Below are positions 35,646 through 45,619 of a stretch of 64,000 nucleotides of DNA, in pieces. This DNA comes from Macrocystis pyrifera (lineage: Eukaryota > Sar > Phaeophyceae > Laminariales > Laminariaceae). Positions within the stretch are counted from its first letter, which is position 1. The number at the start of each line of letters is the position of its first letter. The DNA is taken from contig JASSKH010000014.1 in the NCBI GenBank assembly GCA_031763025.1, positions 13,942,022-14,006,021 of the forward strand, in the 5' to 3' direction. Position numbers and translations under genes: made by a program. The notes below the pieces were generated by a model. It made no database searches. It was not told the DNA's origin and worked only from the letters and a program-made list of their open reading frames with translations.

Positions 35646-37574
35646 TCAAAATTCGGGGCCTTGATCTGAGTGCAAGGTCTCTGGTTGGCCGAAAATGCTA
35701 AATACTCGTTCGATGATAGCCCGGGCTACTGTGTCGGCCGCCATATCACGTACCGGCAACAGCACTGAAAAACGTGTCAGATGGTCCATCATCGAGAGAA
35801 CATATTTACATTCGATCCCTGCGGCTGAAGTTGACACCGATTTGTACTCTACCAACTCAACCGACATTCTCTGGAACGGTCGTTCGACAGGCAAATCGCC
35901 TGTTGGGAGTTTGGGTCTGACGTGTGCTGTTTTTCGTCGTTGGCAAGCTTGGCATTTTTCGCACCAATCTCGCACGTCGCGGCTTATAGTAGGCCACCAA
36001 TATATCTGGCGGATTTTATCGTAAGTCGGTCTGGATGCGAGGTGTCCTCCTGACATTTCGTGGTCGTGGTAAGCGTGCAGAATTAGACCGACAAGGGCTT
36101 CGGGTACTACCAACTGACCGCGAAATGTGCTTCTTTTTCGAAGGTGTCCCGGAAGGTACGATTTGAATAACATTCCGTCTTGTACTGAATAGTATGACAT
36201 GGTTGCTTTCGTTTCTTTCTCGGGTAAGGGCGCGTCTGCGTGCTGAATGTAGTCAACGTACGGACCGTACTCAGCTGCTTGAGCCGAGCGGAGTTTTTCT
36301 TGATCGACGGACATGAAGATATTGGTTGCGCTCGCGAATACTGACTTCACACTAAAAAGCTCTCTATCGCTGCGTACTGGTTCTAGATTAGCCAGTTTGT
36401 CGGCGGAAACCTGATAAGGGCGGAGAGTTCGCGCTATTTGTAGTTCAGGGTCATCTGGTACATTCCGGCAAATGGGTGCAAGGGACGGCTCAGCGATTTC
36501 TTGCTGATGCTCAAACGCGAACATTCGTGAAAGCGTGTCCGGCACGACATGTAGCTTACCGGGTTTGTGTTGGACGGTTAAATCATACGATTGTAATGCG
36601 ATCGCCCAGCGTGTTAACATGTTTGATATGTCTTGCATTGAGTACAGGTACCGTAGTGCCGCATGATCCGTCACACATACGAACTGTCGTCCCCATAAAT
36701 AGGGCCGCCAGTGCTGTATTGCCAACACAACAGCGTAACATTCTTTGAGTGTAGCGGAGTAGTGGCGTTGGCTGTCATTGAAGCGTTGACTAAAGTATGC
36801 GATTATTACGAGGTCATCGCCTTTCTGCTGAGCGAGAAATGCTCCCGCGCCTGCCTCTGAAGCGTCAACGTGTATCACAAAGTCTTTAGGCAAATCGGGG
36901 AACTGAAGCACGGGCGCCTGGGTGAGCAATTGTTTCACTGTTGCGTACGCCTGGTCGTGTTCTGGGTTCCAACGTTTTGCTACCTCCTTGACGGCCTCTT
37001 TCTTTGCGAGGGCTACCAGGGGTGCGATGACGCTAGCCAAGTTAGGTATGAACTTGCGCACAAAGTTGACCATTCCAAGTACTGACCGCAACTCTTCAAT
37101 GGTTTTAGATGTCGGTAGGTCAACAATAGCTTTTACGCGATCTTCACCAGTCCGAATTCCGTGGGCGGTTAGTAAGTGTCCCAAGTATTTGACCTCTCGG
37201 GGTCCAAACTGTACTTTCGATGGTTTCAGGGTGAGGCCGGCTGCTTGCAATGCTTTGAACATGTTTTCTAGCAGTTGTAGGTGGCCCTCCCAGGTTGATG
37301 AAGAGCATATACAGTTATCCATATATACCAAGTGACCACGTTTCGGACCAAAATGTTCAACAGCTAATGACATTACTCGCGAAAACAGAAACGGCGCAAT
37401 ATCTATACCAAAGGGTAGGCGTTTGAAGACCCAATTTCCCGTCTGCGTGACGAAATCAGTTTTATCTTGTTCGCTGGCTGCTACTGGTGTTTGATGATAC
37501 GCATTTTTTACGTCGCATACGGTTAGATAGCGTGCTCCTCCGACCGTGTCAAGATGGCTTTCTAAGTTGGGCAT
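35646..37574 (-). pseudogene. Chromovirus 1 pol: RT, RNase H, integrase zinc finger and core start
   Basis: 642 open codons. RT: CDVKNAYHQTPV, FKRLPFG, then VYMDNCIC where YMDD is expected, so the second catalytic Asp is Asn. RNase H: HVDASEAGAGAFLAQ, LKECYAVVLAIQHWRPYLWG, TDHAALRYL, DTLSR, with acidic residues intact. Integrase: H-x3-H (LHAYHDHEMSGGH) and CEKCQAC zinc finger; RMSVELVEYK where chromovirus 2 has VDLVGYK, so the first catalytic Asp is Glu; second Asp in LHSDQGPEF, at which a 1-base insertion gives a stop. Upstream pol pieces lie in other frames. Confidence 0.92.
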
Positions 37575-38220
37575 AGGCCATGACTTTGTATTCAGATTTT
37601 TATTTAATGTCGGACCTCTAATCTACGCAGAACCGAGGGATGCCGTCTGATTTTGCGACAATAGAAACTGCGGAACCCCAGGGACTAGGGCGCTGTTGAA
37701 TGATTCCATATTTTTCCGTTTGGTTCACGCACATGTCGATAGTCTCCTGTACGCGTGGGTTTGCCCGGTACGGAGTTCTATCTTCAGGACGTGTTCCAGG
37801 TCAAGGGGAAACGTTGCTTCGGCTAGGGGTGCATTTTCCTAGCTCTTGTGGTGACAGAGAATAAACGCTTCGATATTTGGTGCATAGGTCCAGTACTTGT
37901 GCGCATTCGCCAGGTGTGAACGTGGTCTTATCAAACGCTGTAGTAGGTGCTGCACGGAGTGCGTTGCGCGTGGATTCTATTGTCCTGCTGTTGGTCTGAA
38001 TTGCACTGGTCGTGTTGTTCAAGGCTACTGATACGGGTGTAATATGTCCGAGCAATGTCTTTCACGTGTACGTATTGATGGGACGGGTTCGCGATTTGGA
38101 CGACTGCTGTTCTATCAGTGGTCGACCAGTCGCACACTGTACGAGCAACTATCATATATTGAAAGGCTTCGGGTACAGCCGAAGATTCGATGTCCTCGAG
38201 CGTGACGATCAGGGGTTCAA
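37575..38220 (-). pseudogene. Chromovirus 1 pol, RT N-terminal part, frameshifted
   Basis: 37801-38055 reads FTPGECAQVLDLCTKYRSVY, then SLSPQELGKC, the usual segment before the RT fingers. It is out of frame with both neighbours. Corresponding sequence in chromovirus 2 lies at 48.9-49.3 kb. Confidence 0.6.
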
Positions 38221-38841
38221 TTATAATAGTGCAGCAGTGGTTTCGGTCGGTGCTTTCACCGACTCTGCTTGTACTGTCATCTCACTCTGCTGGGGGAGGC
38301 AGCATTTGTTTTTCAAAAACACCGGTACGGGTTCGACACTAGCATTAATTGAGACCACGGAGCACTGAGCTTTCGCAGTGTTCTCGAGGTGTGTCGCAGC
38401 ATTCACTCTACGGTGAGATGCTTTCATTTTGACTTGAGATGTTTTGAATGACAATTGTTCTGTACTCCAATCGAGCACGCCGCCGAAGGCGTTCATGATA
38501 AAATTATTGAGTAGCATAATGTCTGGCCCTAGAGAGGGCAATGCAAACGCCTCGACTGGTAGGGTAATATCTCCTAGCGTCAGTTCAAAGCGAACGTATC
38601 TTAAAATTTTGAGATGTGAACCATCAGCACTGCTGAGGCTGATTGCTCCGGTTGGCACAGCAAAAATTTCGGTGTCTTTCATTGTGGGATGTGTCTGGAC
38701 TAAGCTAACAGAAATGGACGGTACATCGGTTGCTGTGTCAACGGTAACATTGTGCGCAGGATGATTATTGACTCTGGCGTTTACTCGTACGCGTTTCGAC
38801 GACGAGTTTAAAGCGGTGGGATATTTTGGATACCCACTCAT
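38221..38841 (-). pseudogene. Chromovirus 1 aspartic protease region
   Basis: 206 codons. VTVDTATDVPSIS stands where retroviral-type proteases have DTGA or DSGA. Then GDITLPVEAFALPSLGPDIM, then LLNNFIM..FGGVLDW, matching the ILG-N/D-(F)L region near the C-terminus. Chromovirus 2 has the same DTA core, so this is a family trait and not damage in one copy. Confidence 0.7.
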
Positions 38842-39338
38842 TGCCGACGCAGGGAAAGCATCAAAGTGCTTTTCCCGTTTAGCGTCGGGTGATAAAAAAC
38901 CCTGATGATGTTATTTTTTTCATTATTGCGGTTCACAGCAGAAAACATACAAGGCTTGCGGTACCATGGAAGGTGAAAACGTAACACTTTGACGCTGACT
39001 ACTCTTCTCGACTCTGCTTGTTGTTTCTACGGTGTGTCCCACTCCATGCTGTACTGCTAAGACACTCGGAACTTGCTGCTTATTCAATAAGTCTGTTGCA
39101 GTATTCGACTGGTTGCCTGCATGTACGTATTGTGCACAGGTGTTCGCCAGGGAGCTCTCGTTTTGCGGCTACTTTTATCCCTCCTCTTAGCACTAGGTCT
39201 ACCGACGCTGGCTACGGTTACGCTAGCTGCTTGCGCTATCCTTTGCACCGCGAGCTCGGTGGTCCTAGCTAACCTACTCCCCGAATCGGTTTGACGAAAC
39301 CGGCGCGGGCCCCCTCATTTATCCTTTTTACTGGCTAA

Positions 39339-40118
39339 TCACCCCTTCTCCTCATGCGCCTCAGCCAAACGGCACTCGGGGCGCGAGTGGGAGGTTCGAT
39401 GCCGGCACAGAGGGTAGTCGCACTCGGCCCCCGCCGCGACCGTCGCGTGACGGGACTTAGAGCGGTCCACGCTCACCGACCTGCCGCGCTTTTCGGCCGA
39501 GCCGCGGGCGTCCTTCGCAAAGGTGACCCGTTGGGCTCGCCCTCGCCCTGCTGTGAGGTTGGACACGATTGCCTTCTCGATGTTTGCCATCGAGGTGATC
39601 AACTGCCGATCAGGTCCAGGGGAGGAACCGGTGACAGCGGATGCGTACGTTGTCGGAGGTGGGGTGGGGGTTCCGCGTAAGGCGTTCGTCCCGTGTTTTT
39701 TAGCACGAGTACGAGATGCTTGGTATGTGAGGGAGGGGTCTTCACGGATGAGCTCTACTCGTATCGGGGGAATCAAGCCGTTTTCGAAGGTACCCATTAG
39801 TGAGGTTTGCCACGCGTGCTTGTACGGCGAGACGTTCGGGGGAGCGGTGCGTTTGGCTTCAGCCAAGAGTCGTGCTTTTGCTTGAGTTACTCTCAGTCCG
39901 TAAGGGTCGACAGATTCGCTACTCCCTTGCTTGAGGTTAGCGCTGGTGTGAGCGAGCAAGACGATCCGGTTGACTGGGCTCAATAAAAGTGTGAAGGCGT
40001 TGGTCCAGTCGCGGTAAGAGCGGGGGGCTCGGATTTCTAGAGCGTCCTCGTCATTGTTTACTTCGGCCAGTTCTTTGTCGGTTCGCCACTCTAAGGTCTC
40101 GCATTGCAGCTGTAGCAT
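39339..40118 (-). CDS. Chromovirus 1 gag
   Basis: 259 codons. Capsid-like region WTNAFTLLLSPVNRIVLLAH, then AKARLLAEAKR, FENGLIPPIRVELIRED; a basic, Ser-rich linker (GSAEKRGRSVSVDRSKSRH); and a Cys/His motif CDYPLCRHRTSHSRPEC with spacing CX4CX5HX4C. It aligns with gag of chromovirus 2 throughout. The protein would package element RNA. Confidence 0.8.
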   Translation of the reverse strand: MLQLQCETLEWRTDKELAEVNNDEDALEIRAPRSYRDWTNAFTLLLSPVNRIVLLAHTSANLKQGSSESVDPYGLRVTQAKARLLAEAKRTAPPNVSPYKHAWQTSLMGTFENGLIPPIRVELIREDPSLTYQASRTRAKKHGTNALRGTPTPPPTTYASAVTGSSPGPDRQLITSMANIEKAIVSNLTAGRGRAQRVTFAKDARGSAEKRGRSVSVDRSKSRHATVAAGAECDYPLCRHRTSHSRPECRLAEAHEEKG

Positions 40119-40164
40119 GGTGGTGGCTGCTTCATCGCTGACTAGGAGTGGGAGGCACTTGACT

Positions 40165-40238
40165 TCGCCAGTGGTATAGTTGGCTATAATTCGACCTTAG
40201 GGTGCTAGAGGTCGTGAGTTCGAATCTCACCTGGCGAA
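40165..40238 (+). tRNA. tRNA-Pro(AGG)-like sequence in the chromovirus 1 leader
   Basis: 74 nt. Perfect 7-bp acceptor stem (TCGCCAG with CTGGCGA), perfect T-stem (GTGAG with CTCAC) around TTCGAAT, discriminator A, 5-nt variable loop. The D-stem has three pairs. The anticodon stem has only three of five pairs; the loop TTAGGGT would give AGG. It is antisense to the element and starts right after an 18-nt primer site. Probably a captured tRNA copy or relic; a working gene is unlikely. Confidence 0.5.
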
Positions 40239-40256
40239 CCCCACGGTGGTCACCAA
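40239..40256 (-). other. Chromovirus 1 primer binding site
   Basis: On the minus strand TTGGTGACCACCGTGGGG follows the 5' LTR after its CA end. TGGTGACC matches the 3' end of a tRNA ending GGTCACCA (Trp- or Arg-like). Confidence 0.6.
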
Positions 40257-40646
40257 TGTAATGTAGTACCTGCGCTGGTCGTTCGTAGCTAGGTCGTCGC
40301 GGAGATGTCACAGCGTACAAGTCGCGAAGAAGTCGCCGTGATGAGGTCGCGGAGAGAGCGTCCCTTGTAGCCGTCGTTACGGCCGATGTAAGCCGAGCAG
40401 AATTCTTCGTTGATATTTAGCAAGGAGACGCTAGAGCTAGTCTGACTCGGTGGAGGACCTTTTTGGTTACCCCAGAGTCTGCGGCGGATTACGTATCTCC
40501 CGATAGGTTGTCTCCCGAGGACGGGTCTACACCGTCAATGACGTGAGACCGCTCGTGACCCGAGATTTGATTTTGCTTGACCGGTGACGTGTCCTTCGCG
40601 CGTACGTGTTACGAGATCTATGATATCTCCGACCCTGGCTTTCACA
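40257..40646 (-). repeat. Chromovirus 1 5' LTR
   Basis: TG at the left and CA at the right, 390 bp, colinear with the 3' LTR over its full length. Confidence 0.92.
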
Positions 40647-40650
40647 TGTC

Positions 40651-41023
40651 CCGAAATATAATCCCATTTTGATTTAACAACTAGTTTTAAAACAGTTCTT
40701 ATATAATGGGACAGAGGGGGTACATGATAGATGTATATATGTATGTACAGCAGTACATTATATTATGTACCATACAAGGGGGCTTTCGCGGGCGGCGTGA
40801 TGGCCGCCGTCGACGCTTAAGGCCCCGCACTCCAAATTTGATGGCAGTTGTCGACGCCAAGGGCCCGTAGCACATGTTGGACGAATCCCCGACGGGAATG
40901 TGAGCAATCCTCAGAGGGAAGAATAATGAGCGACAGACCCCTGGTGACCCGGGGCTCGGCTGATGGACATCGATACCAATTATTGCACTTATATTATTAT
41001 CGCTGACGCACTTGATGAGTGAT
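40651..41023. other. Short spacer without a gene
   Basis: Unique DNA between chromovirus 1 and the GTTAC-rich element. Only ATGTATATATGTATGTACAG-like sequence stands out. Confidence 0.5.
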
Positions 41024-42700
41024 CAAACTTCCACACCTCGGATAACGTAACACTCGGATAACACTTCTACTTTATGGGGCCTAACACAGGAACGTGGTAA
41101 CGTACTAACATAGTCTTAGCACTAGAGGGGCGATCATGGTGGCGCGGTACCACAGTGTCAACTGGAAACCCACGAACGTGTACTTGCCTTGACGTCATGT
41201 TGCTACTCGGTCTCGTCCATCTCTAATACAGTAACAGTATGTTATGCTGTGGTCAGTCCTTGTGAGCAAACACGTGCGTTATCACTCTAACATGCCCAGA
41301 TCGTTATCCACATATTTACTATTAAGGGGGACCATAGTTAATAGGACTTACGGTACACACAAACACCCTTATATTTCCATATTTATACATACAAAGTTTG
41401 GTCCTAACTACTAAGGCCCCGCGTAATAACACGATAACATAATGTTATTGTTGATGCAGCGTTATACGTAACACACTAACATTATGTTACCCTTAGGAGG
41501 AATGTTATACGTAACACCCTAACATAACGTTACCACTTTCGCCAGCACTACTAACACATATCATCGTGTTACAGATAACACACTACCGTGACATAACGCA
41601 ATGGCCAGCACTACTAACACTACGTTTTCCGGACCCCCCATCTGATTGCCTTAGGCTCGGATAACGTAACACTTTTAACGTACGCTCGATACGTTACAGT
41701 CTTAGCCGGCCCATACGTAACATTTTGTTAGGATGTTAGCCTTACGGTGGAAGTCTCTGTAACATTAAGTTACGGTGTTACCGTCAGTGAAGATCTGATG
41801 ATGGTAACATTCCGTTACCGTGTTACCATAAAACCCAATACGGGTTTAACTCCATGTTACTGAGTTACCGTTGGGGCCGAAGTCGTTCTAACGCAATGTT
41901 ACTACGTTACTCTCAGGAAACGAGCAAGAATCCAGTTGAGCGCTCTACAAAACCAATATACCCTCTTCCCGAGATCTAAAATGTTTTGCCTGTGTTAGTG
42001 GTAAAGCGGGCGTGTGGGAGTAACATAGCGTAGACATGTTATCCAATTTCGCCGATATCCCAGCAGGGGATACCTTCAACGTATCCCCGGGGGGGGGGGG
42101 GATAGCATGGCTTCCCCGCAAAAAAAAATCCATATTTTAAAACCCCGAAACAGGGGATATTCTGGAGGGATCCCCCCTAAAAACGCATCCTTTTTTGTGG
42201 AGCCCCTAGGAATTTCACTAACAACACACTAACATTGTGTTATGTACGCGTTTATTTGGCCGTGTACGTTGGCCGTCGAAAGGGTGCCACGGAGGTAGCA
42301 CGAAGAATCCCACTGGCATACTAACGTAAAGTTACTCGCTACGGGCTGATGCCGCTAACACGGTAACATAATGTTAACGTTTAGGTGATTATGTAAGTTA
42401 TCCCTTCAACGTGTGTTACGATAGCCACCAGGAATTCCGCCAACACGCCAATATAGTGTTACTCGCTATGGGCTGCATACCCTAACACCGTAACATATAC
42501 TGTGGTCAGTACGAGATCAAGGTGACACTCTAACTAAATGTTGCGCGATCGCCCGCCAATATCTTAACACACTAACACCATGTTATCACAAAATCCAGAA
42601 AGTAGTTATCGTAGTAACGTAATGTTACGTTTTCTTTTCGTTGACGCCTAACATTAACATTAAACGTTCAGTGTTACGTTATCCGAGGTGTGCAAACTTT
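41024..42700. mobile_element. 1.66-kb GTTAC-rich element with TIRs and 8-bp target duplication
   Basis: Element 41032-42692. Both ends carry CACACCTCGGATAACGTA..ACT in inverse orientation (23 bp identical). Flanks CAAACTTC (41024-41031) and CAAACTTT (42693-42700); the partial copy at 53.7 kb has CAAACTTC exactly. The interior is crowded with GTAACA, TAACGT and ATGTTAC words on both strands. There is no coding frame, so it is non-autonomous. An 8-bp duplication suggests hAT or P superfamily. Confidence 0.7.
41325..41423. mobile_element. Small palindromic MITE-like element, copy 2
   Basis: GGGGGACCATAGTTAATAGG, then ACTTACGGTACAC at the left; TTGGTCCTAACTACTAAGGC, then CCCGCG at the right. It matches the copy at 30392-30500 and is nested in the GTTAC-rich element. 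Confidence 0.5.
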
Positions 42701-42998
42701 ACAACAGCGGGAAGGCGGGGGGAGAACCTGCTCTATGACCGACCCCGGATCTAGGTTATAAGACAGAGAGAGGCTTGAAAGGGTTGAAACACTGAGGAAG
42801 AAGACCGTGTACTCCTGCCGTATGTATTTATAGTATTCTTCATGGGTATACACACATATATACTATACTCGTACCCGGTACGTACATTTGCTGAACTCGG
42901 TGAGACGAAATGAATAAAACAAAGTACCCGAGAATCACACAACAATCTATTAAAATACTTTTAACGATACATACATATATATGGAGGGATATATATTG
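42624..42998 (+). repeat. Segmental duplication S, left copy
   Basis: From GTTACGTTTTCTTTTCG through GGGGGGAGAACCTGCTC and AGACAGAGAGAGGCTTGAAA to the chromovirus 2 insertion. The right copy is at 53626-54007. Confidence 0.85.
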
Positions 42999-43340
42999 AG
43001 GGTGGCTCCGTTGCCGGTGTCGGCCTTGTCTTCGTCTTTGACGGGGTTGGCCGAGTCCTTGACGTGCACGTTCTCTTTCGTGATATGTGGCAAGGAGGTA
43101 CCTCCACAAGCCTCCCTCGCGTCTCGCAAGGAGAGAACTTATAGAAATTGTGAGAGTGCGGGTCCTTTCGTGAAGGACCCTTTTCTCCCTGGCGCGTTCG
43201 GACTTCATAGCCCGAATGTCAACCATTCTGGAGGTCCATCAGTGATGGCGGATCTCATAGACCGGACGTTGGTTAACGTATCTTCATGGTTGGCACTTGT
43301 GATCGGAGGTTGACGGTATCTACGTATCCTGTCCTCCACA
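42999..43340 (-). repeat. Chromovirus 2 3' LTR
   Basis: TGAGGGTGGCTCCGTTGCCG to CCTGTCCTCCACA, followed by the purine-tract complement. Confidence 0.92.
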
Positions 43341-43356
43341 TCGCCCCCCCCCCTCT
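43341..43356 (-). other. Chromovirus 2 polypurine tract
   Basis: The minus strand reads AGAGGGGGGGGGGCGA immediately before the 3' LTR. Confidence 0.8.
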
Positions 43357-45240
43357 ATGCGCCTCAAGTCCATCTTTGCTAAGGATGTATGTGACTTTGG
43401 GGCGAGCATTCGAGAGGGAATGCTAGTGGTAGGTGGAATCTTGACAGGGGAACGTATCGTCTTCCTCTTCACTGCTCACGGTCTGTACCTAAATTCCCGC
43501 CCCTGACTGTCTACGACAGCACACGTCGTGTTGAGAAAACACGGCAGTAAGTGTTGGCATTCGTACAGTCCCGTTAGAATGCCGGCAGCTAAATATCGGA
43601 GTTGCAATGGTTGTCCCATTGTTTTGTTTTCTCAACGTTTCGTATCTGTGGCAAATTTTATACGTCACGGGACAGCTTACGCGGACTTTTATTGCGCGCC
43701 GCGCAATGTATGCAAAACCCCTGTTTTGGCAGATACTGGAGGGATGTATAGTCATTCCCAGTGACTAGAGGCAACCTTTATGAGAATCCTCGGCAGACAT
43801 CGATCGACAAAACCAACGACACCGTCATGAAATCTGAACGGAATGCGCTGGTTAAGGTCTCCGACCCAGCCTAGTGTCACAGTGCTCACACCTCGGTCGG
43901 TGATATGTGGCGTGGGCTGACCAGGCGTCTGATAAAAAAACATTTTGGCACTGATCTGTCGAAGACAGACGACAAAAAATCTCTACCCCTCACCGATGGC
44001 GAAAAATAGACAATTTCTCAGGTTTGACATCGATCGACAAACCCAACGGTTACGTCACGAACTCTGAATGAAGTGCGCTGGTTAGAGGCTCCGACCCACA
44101 CTAGTATCACAGTTCTCACACCTCGGTCGGTGATATGTGGCGTGGGTGGGCCAGGAGTCTACTAAAGACATATTTGGCAGCTGGTATGTAGAAAATAGAC
44201 GACAAAAACTCTCGATTCCTCTCCGATGGCACGAAACAGAACTTTTTGAAAGCTCTGACGAAGAGCATAGGACGCCGCGGCCAACCTCTCGCCCCCTGGA
44301 CGACGGATTCCAATTATACCTCCCAGGCCATAATTTGCACTCATTGGCCTTGCCCGGTACCAAGTTCGTTGACCATGGGTGGAGTATATGTTGAGATCGA
44401 AGGTCAATCGTCGCGTGACTGCGGGTGTGCGAGCTGCGAGCTGTGTCTTTCTTCTTCTAGTTTGTGTGCGGCGTGATTTCACGTGGTTCCCGTGGTTCCC
44501 GTTAATACAGCGATTTTATTGGAAAATGGCTCCCGTCGTTCGCGTTATTTCAGCCATTTGATTGGAAGATAGCTGGCGTCAACTGCCCCGTGCTATTTTA
44601 GACTTGCCCTCTCGTGTGGCCACACTCAGACGGCGTTCCTCGTGTCGGCTGTATATATATTACGACCCGGGCGAATGTTTTTGATATCTCTTTGCTCGAA
44701 CAAGGTACTAGCTTGTTATGGGGCAAGTGCCATATTTGATGTCTTTTATTTGTTCGGCGTGCGCAAGCCTGGACATCGATTTGTGCGGGGTAAGTTCGCG
44801 AGACTGGACCGCTTGGGAGATGACCTCGTTTCGCCCACATAGGTTCACTGAGATTTTTGTGGTCGCACCGGGTCCTTTCGAACTGTAATGTTTGGTAAAA
44901 CGGTCGTATATACTCTTGTGGTATTTCGGTCTCCTCTTTTATTTTAGTGGATTTCTGGAAACTGTCGTTTCCTTATTCTCTGATTCCTGAGACAGAGACT
45001 TCCATTGCGAGACATCCTCCTTGTCAACAAATGCCCCAACAATTGTTGATAGAGCACAAACTATCGTTGCTACTCTCGTCACCGTTGGTATCCCTATTTG
45101 TTTCCTACCGTAGGTGATACCCTTTAGTTACCTTCTCGTTCGAGATTTATGCCGCAGCACAACATGAAAATCACTGGTTGTTTGTGATGGAGCTCCTTCT
45201 GTTGGTGCTATACTCAATCCCCACCATTTTGCCGTTTCCG
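43357..45240 (-). other. Chromovirus 2 3' non-coding region with a tandem duplication
   Basis: 43797-44029 and 44030-44245 are diverged copies: ACATCGATCGACAAA.CCAAC, CACACCTCGGTCGGTGATAT, GTGGCGTGG, ATAGACGACAAAAACTCTC. No gene. Confidence 0.65.
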
Positions 45241-45243
45241 CTT

Positions 45244-45615
45244 TTAGACGTCGCGGGACGGGGTGTTTTCGGGAGACGCGATGTGTAAACCGTTTTTGGT
45301 TCTGTAGGCGGCTATTAATGCGTGACATTGTGGTACTTCGTCTGCGCGATACTCGAGATCTGATTCGGGGCCATATCCGCTAAGGCGCAAGCGGTATTTA
45401 AAATTGTGCAGACTTTTCCTGCCCAGTCCAAGCTTGTGACCGACTACTTTGTCAACGACATATGACTCAATTCTTGGTTGAGCTTCATCAGGATGGTCCA
45501 ACGCGGGCAGAGGGATTTGTTTTCCCAAGAAAAACTCAGCCAGCTTGTCAAAATGAGACGCTGGTGGTGATTCCCGCGGGTGGTAGGGTTTTAGGTGGGC
45601 GAGGTGCACAGATAC
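45244..45615 (-). CDS. Chromovirus 2 chromodomain segment
   Basis: Open frame 45609-45244: HLAHLKPYHPRESPPASHF, then QPRIESYVVDKVVGHKLGLG, KYRLRLSGYGPESDLEYR, ADEVPQCHALIAAYRTKNGL. This is a chromodomain fold pattern (Y.V..IV..R, Y.V.W.G, SDxWE, L..C..LI..Y). Both Trp positions are replaced (LRLSG, SDLEY). It is uninterrupted here, unlike copy 1, but a frameshift separates it from the integrase frame. Confidence 0.8.
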   Translation of the reverse strand, partial: VSVHLAHLKPYHPRESPPASHFDKLAEFFLGKQIPLPALDHPDEAQPRIESYVVDKVVGHKLGLGRKSLHNFKYRLRLSGYGPESDLEYRADEVPQCHALIAAYRTKNGLHIASPENTPSRDV

Positions 45616-45619
45616 AAGG

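Larger units (their letters stand above)
33498..40650 (-). mobile_element. Ty3/gypsy chromovirus 1 with LTRs and TGTC target duplication
   Basis: LTRs at 33502-33891 (3') and 40257-40646 (5'), each 390 bp. Target duplication TGTC at 33498-33501 and 40647-40650. Minus-strand order: 5' LTR, primer site, gag, protease, RT, RNase H, integrase with chromodomain, about 0.9 kb of non-coding DNA, purine tract, 3' LTR. Roughly 25-30 LTR differences by eye (about 6-7 percent) make it older than chromovirus 2. Several frameshifts and active-site changes make it non-functional. Confidence 0.92.

Noticed and set aside
40132..40320. A 62-codon minus frame with FELTTSSTLRSNYSQLYHW
   Set aside because: This is the antisense translation of the tRNA-like sequence, a known source of false proteins.
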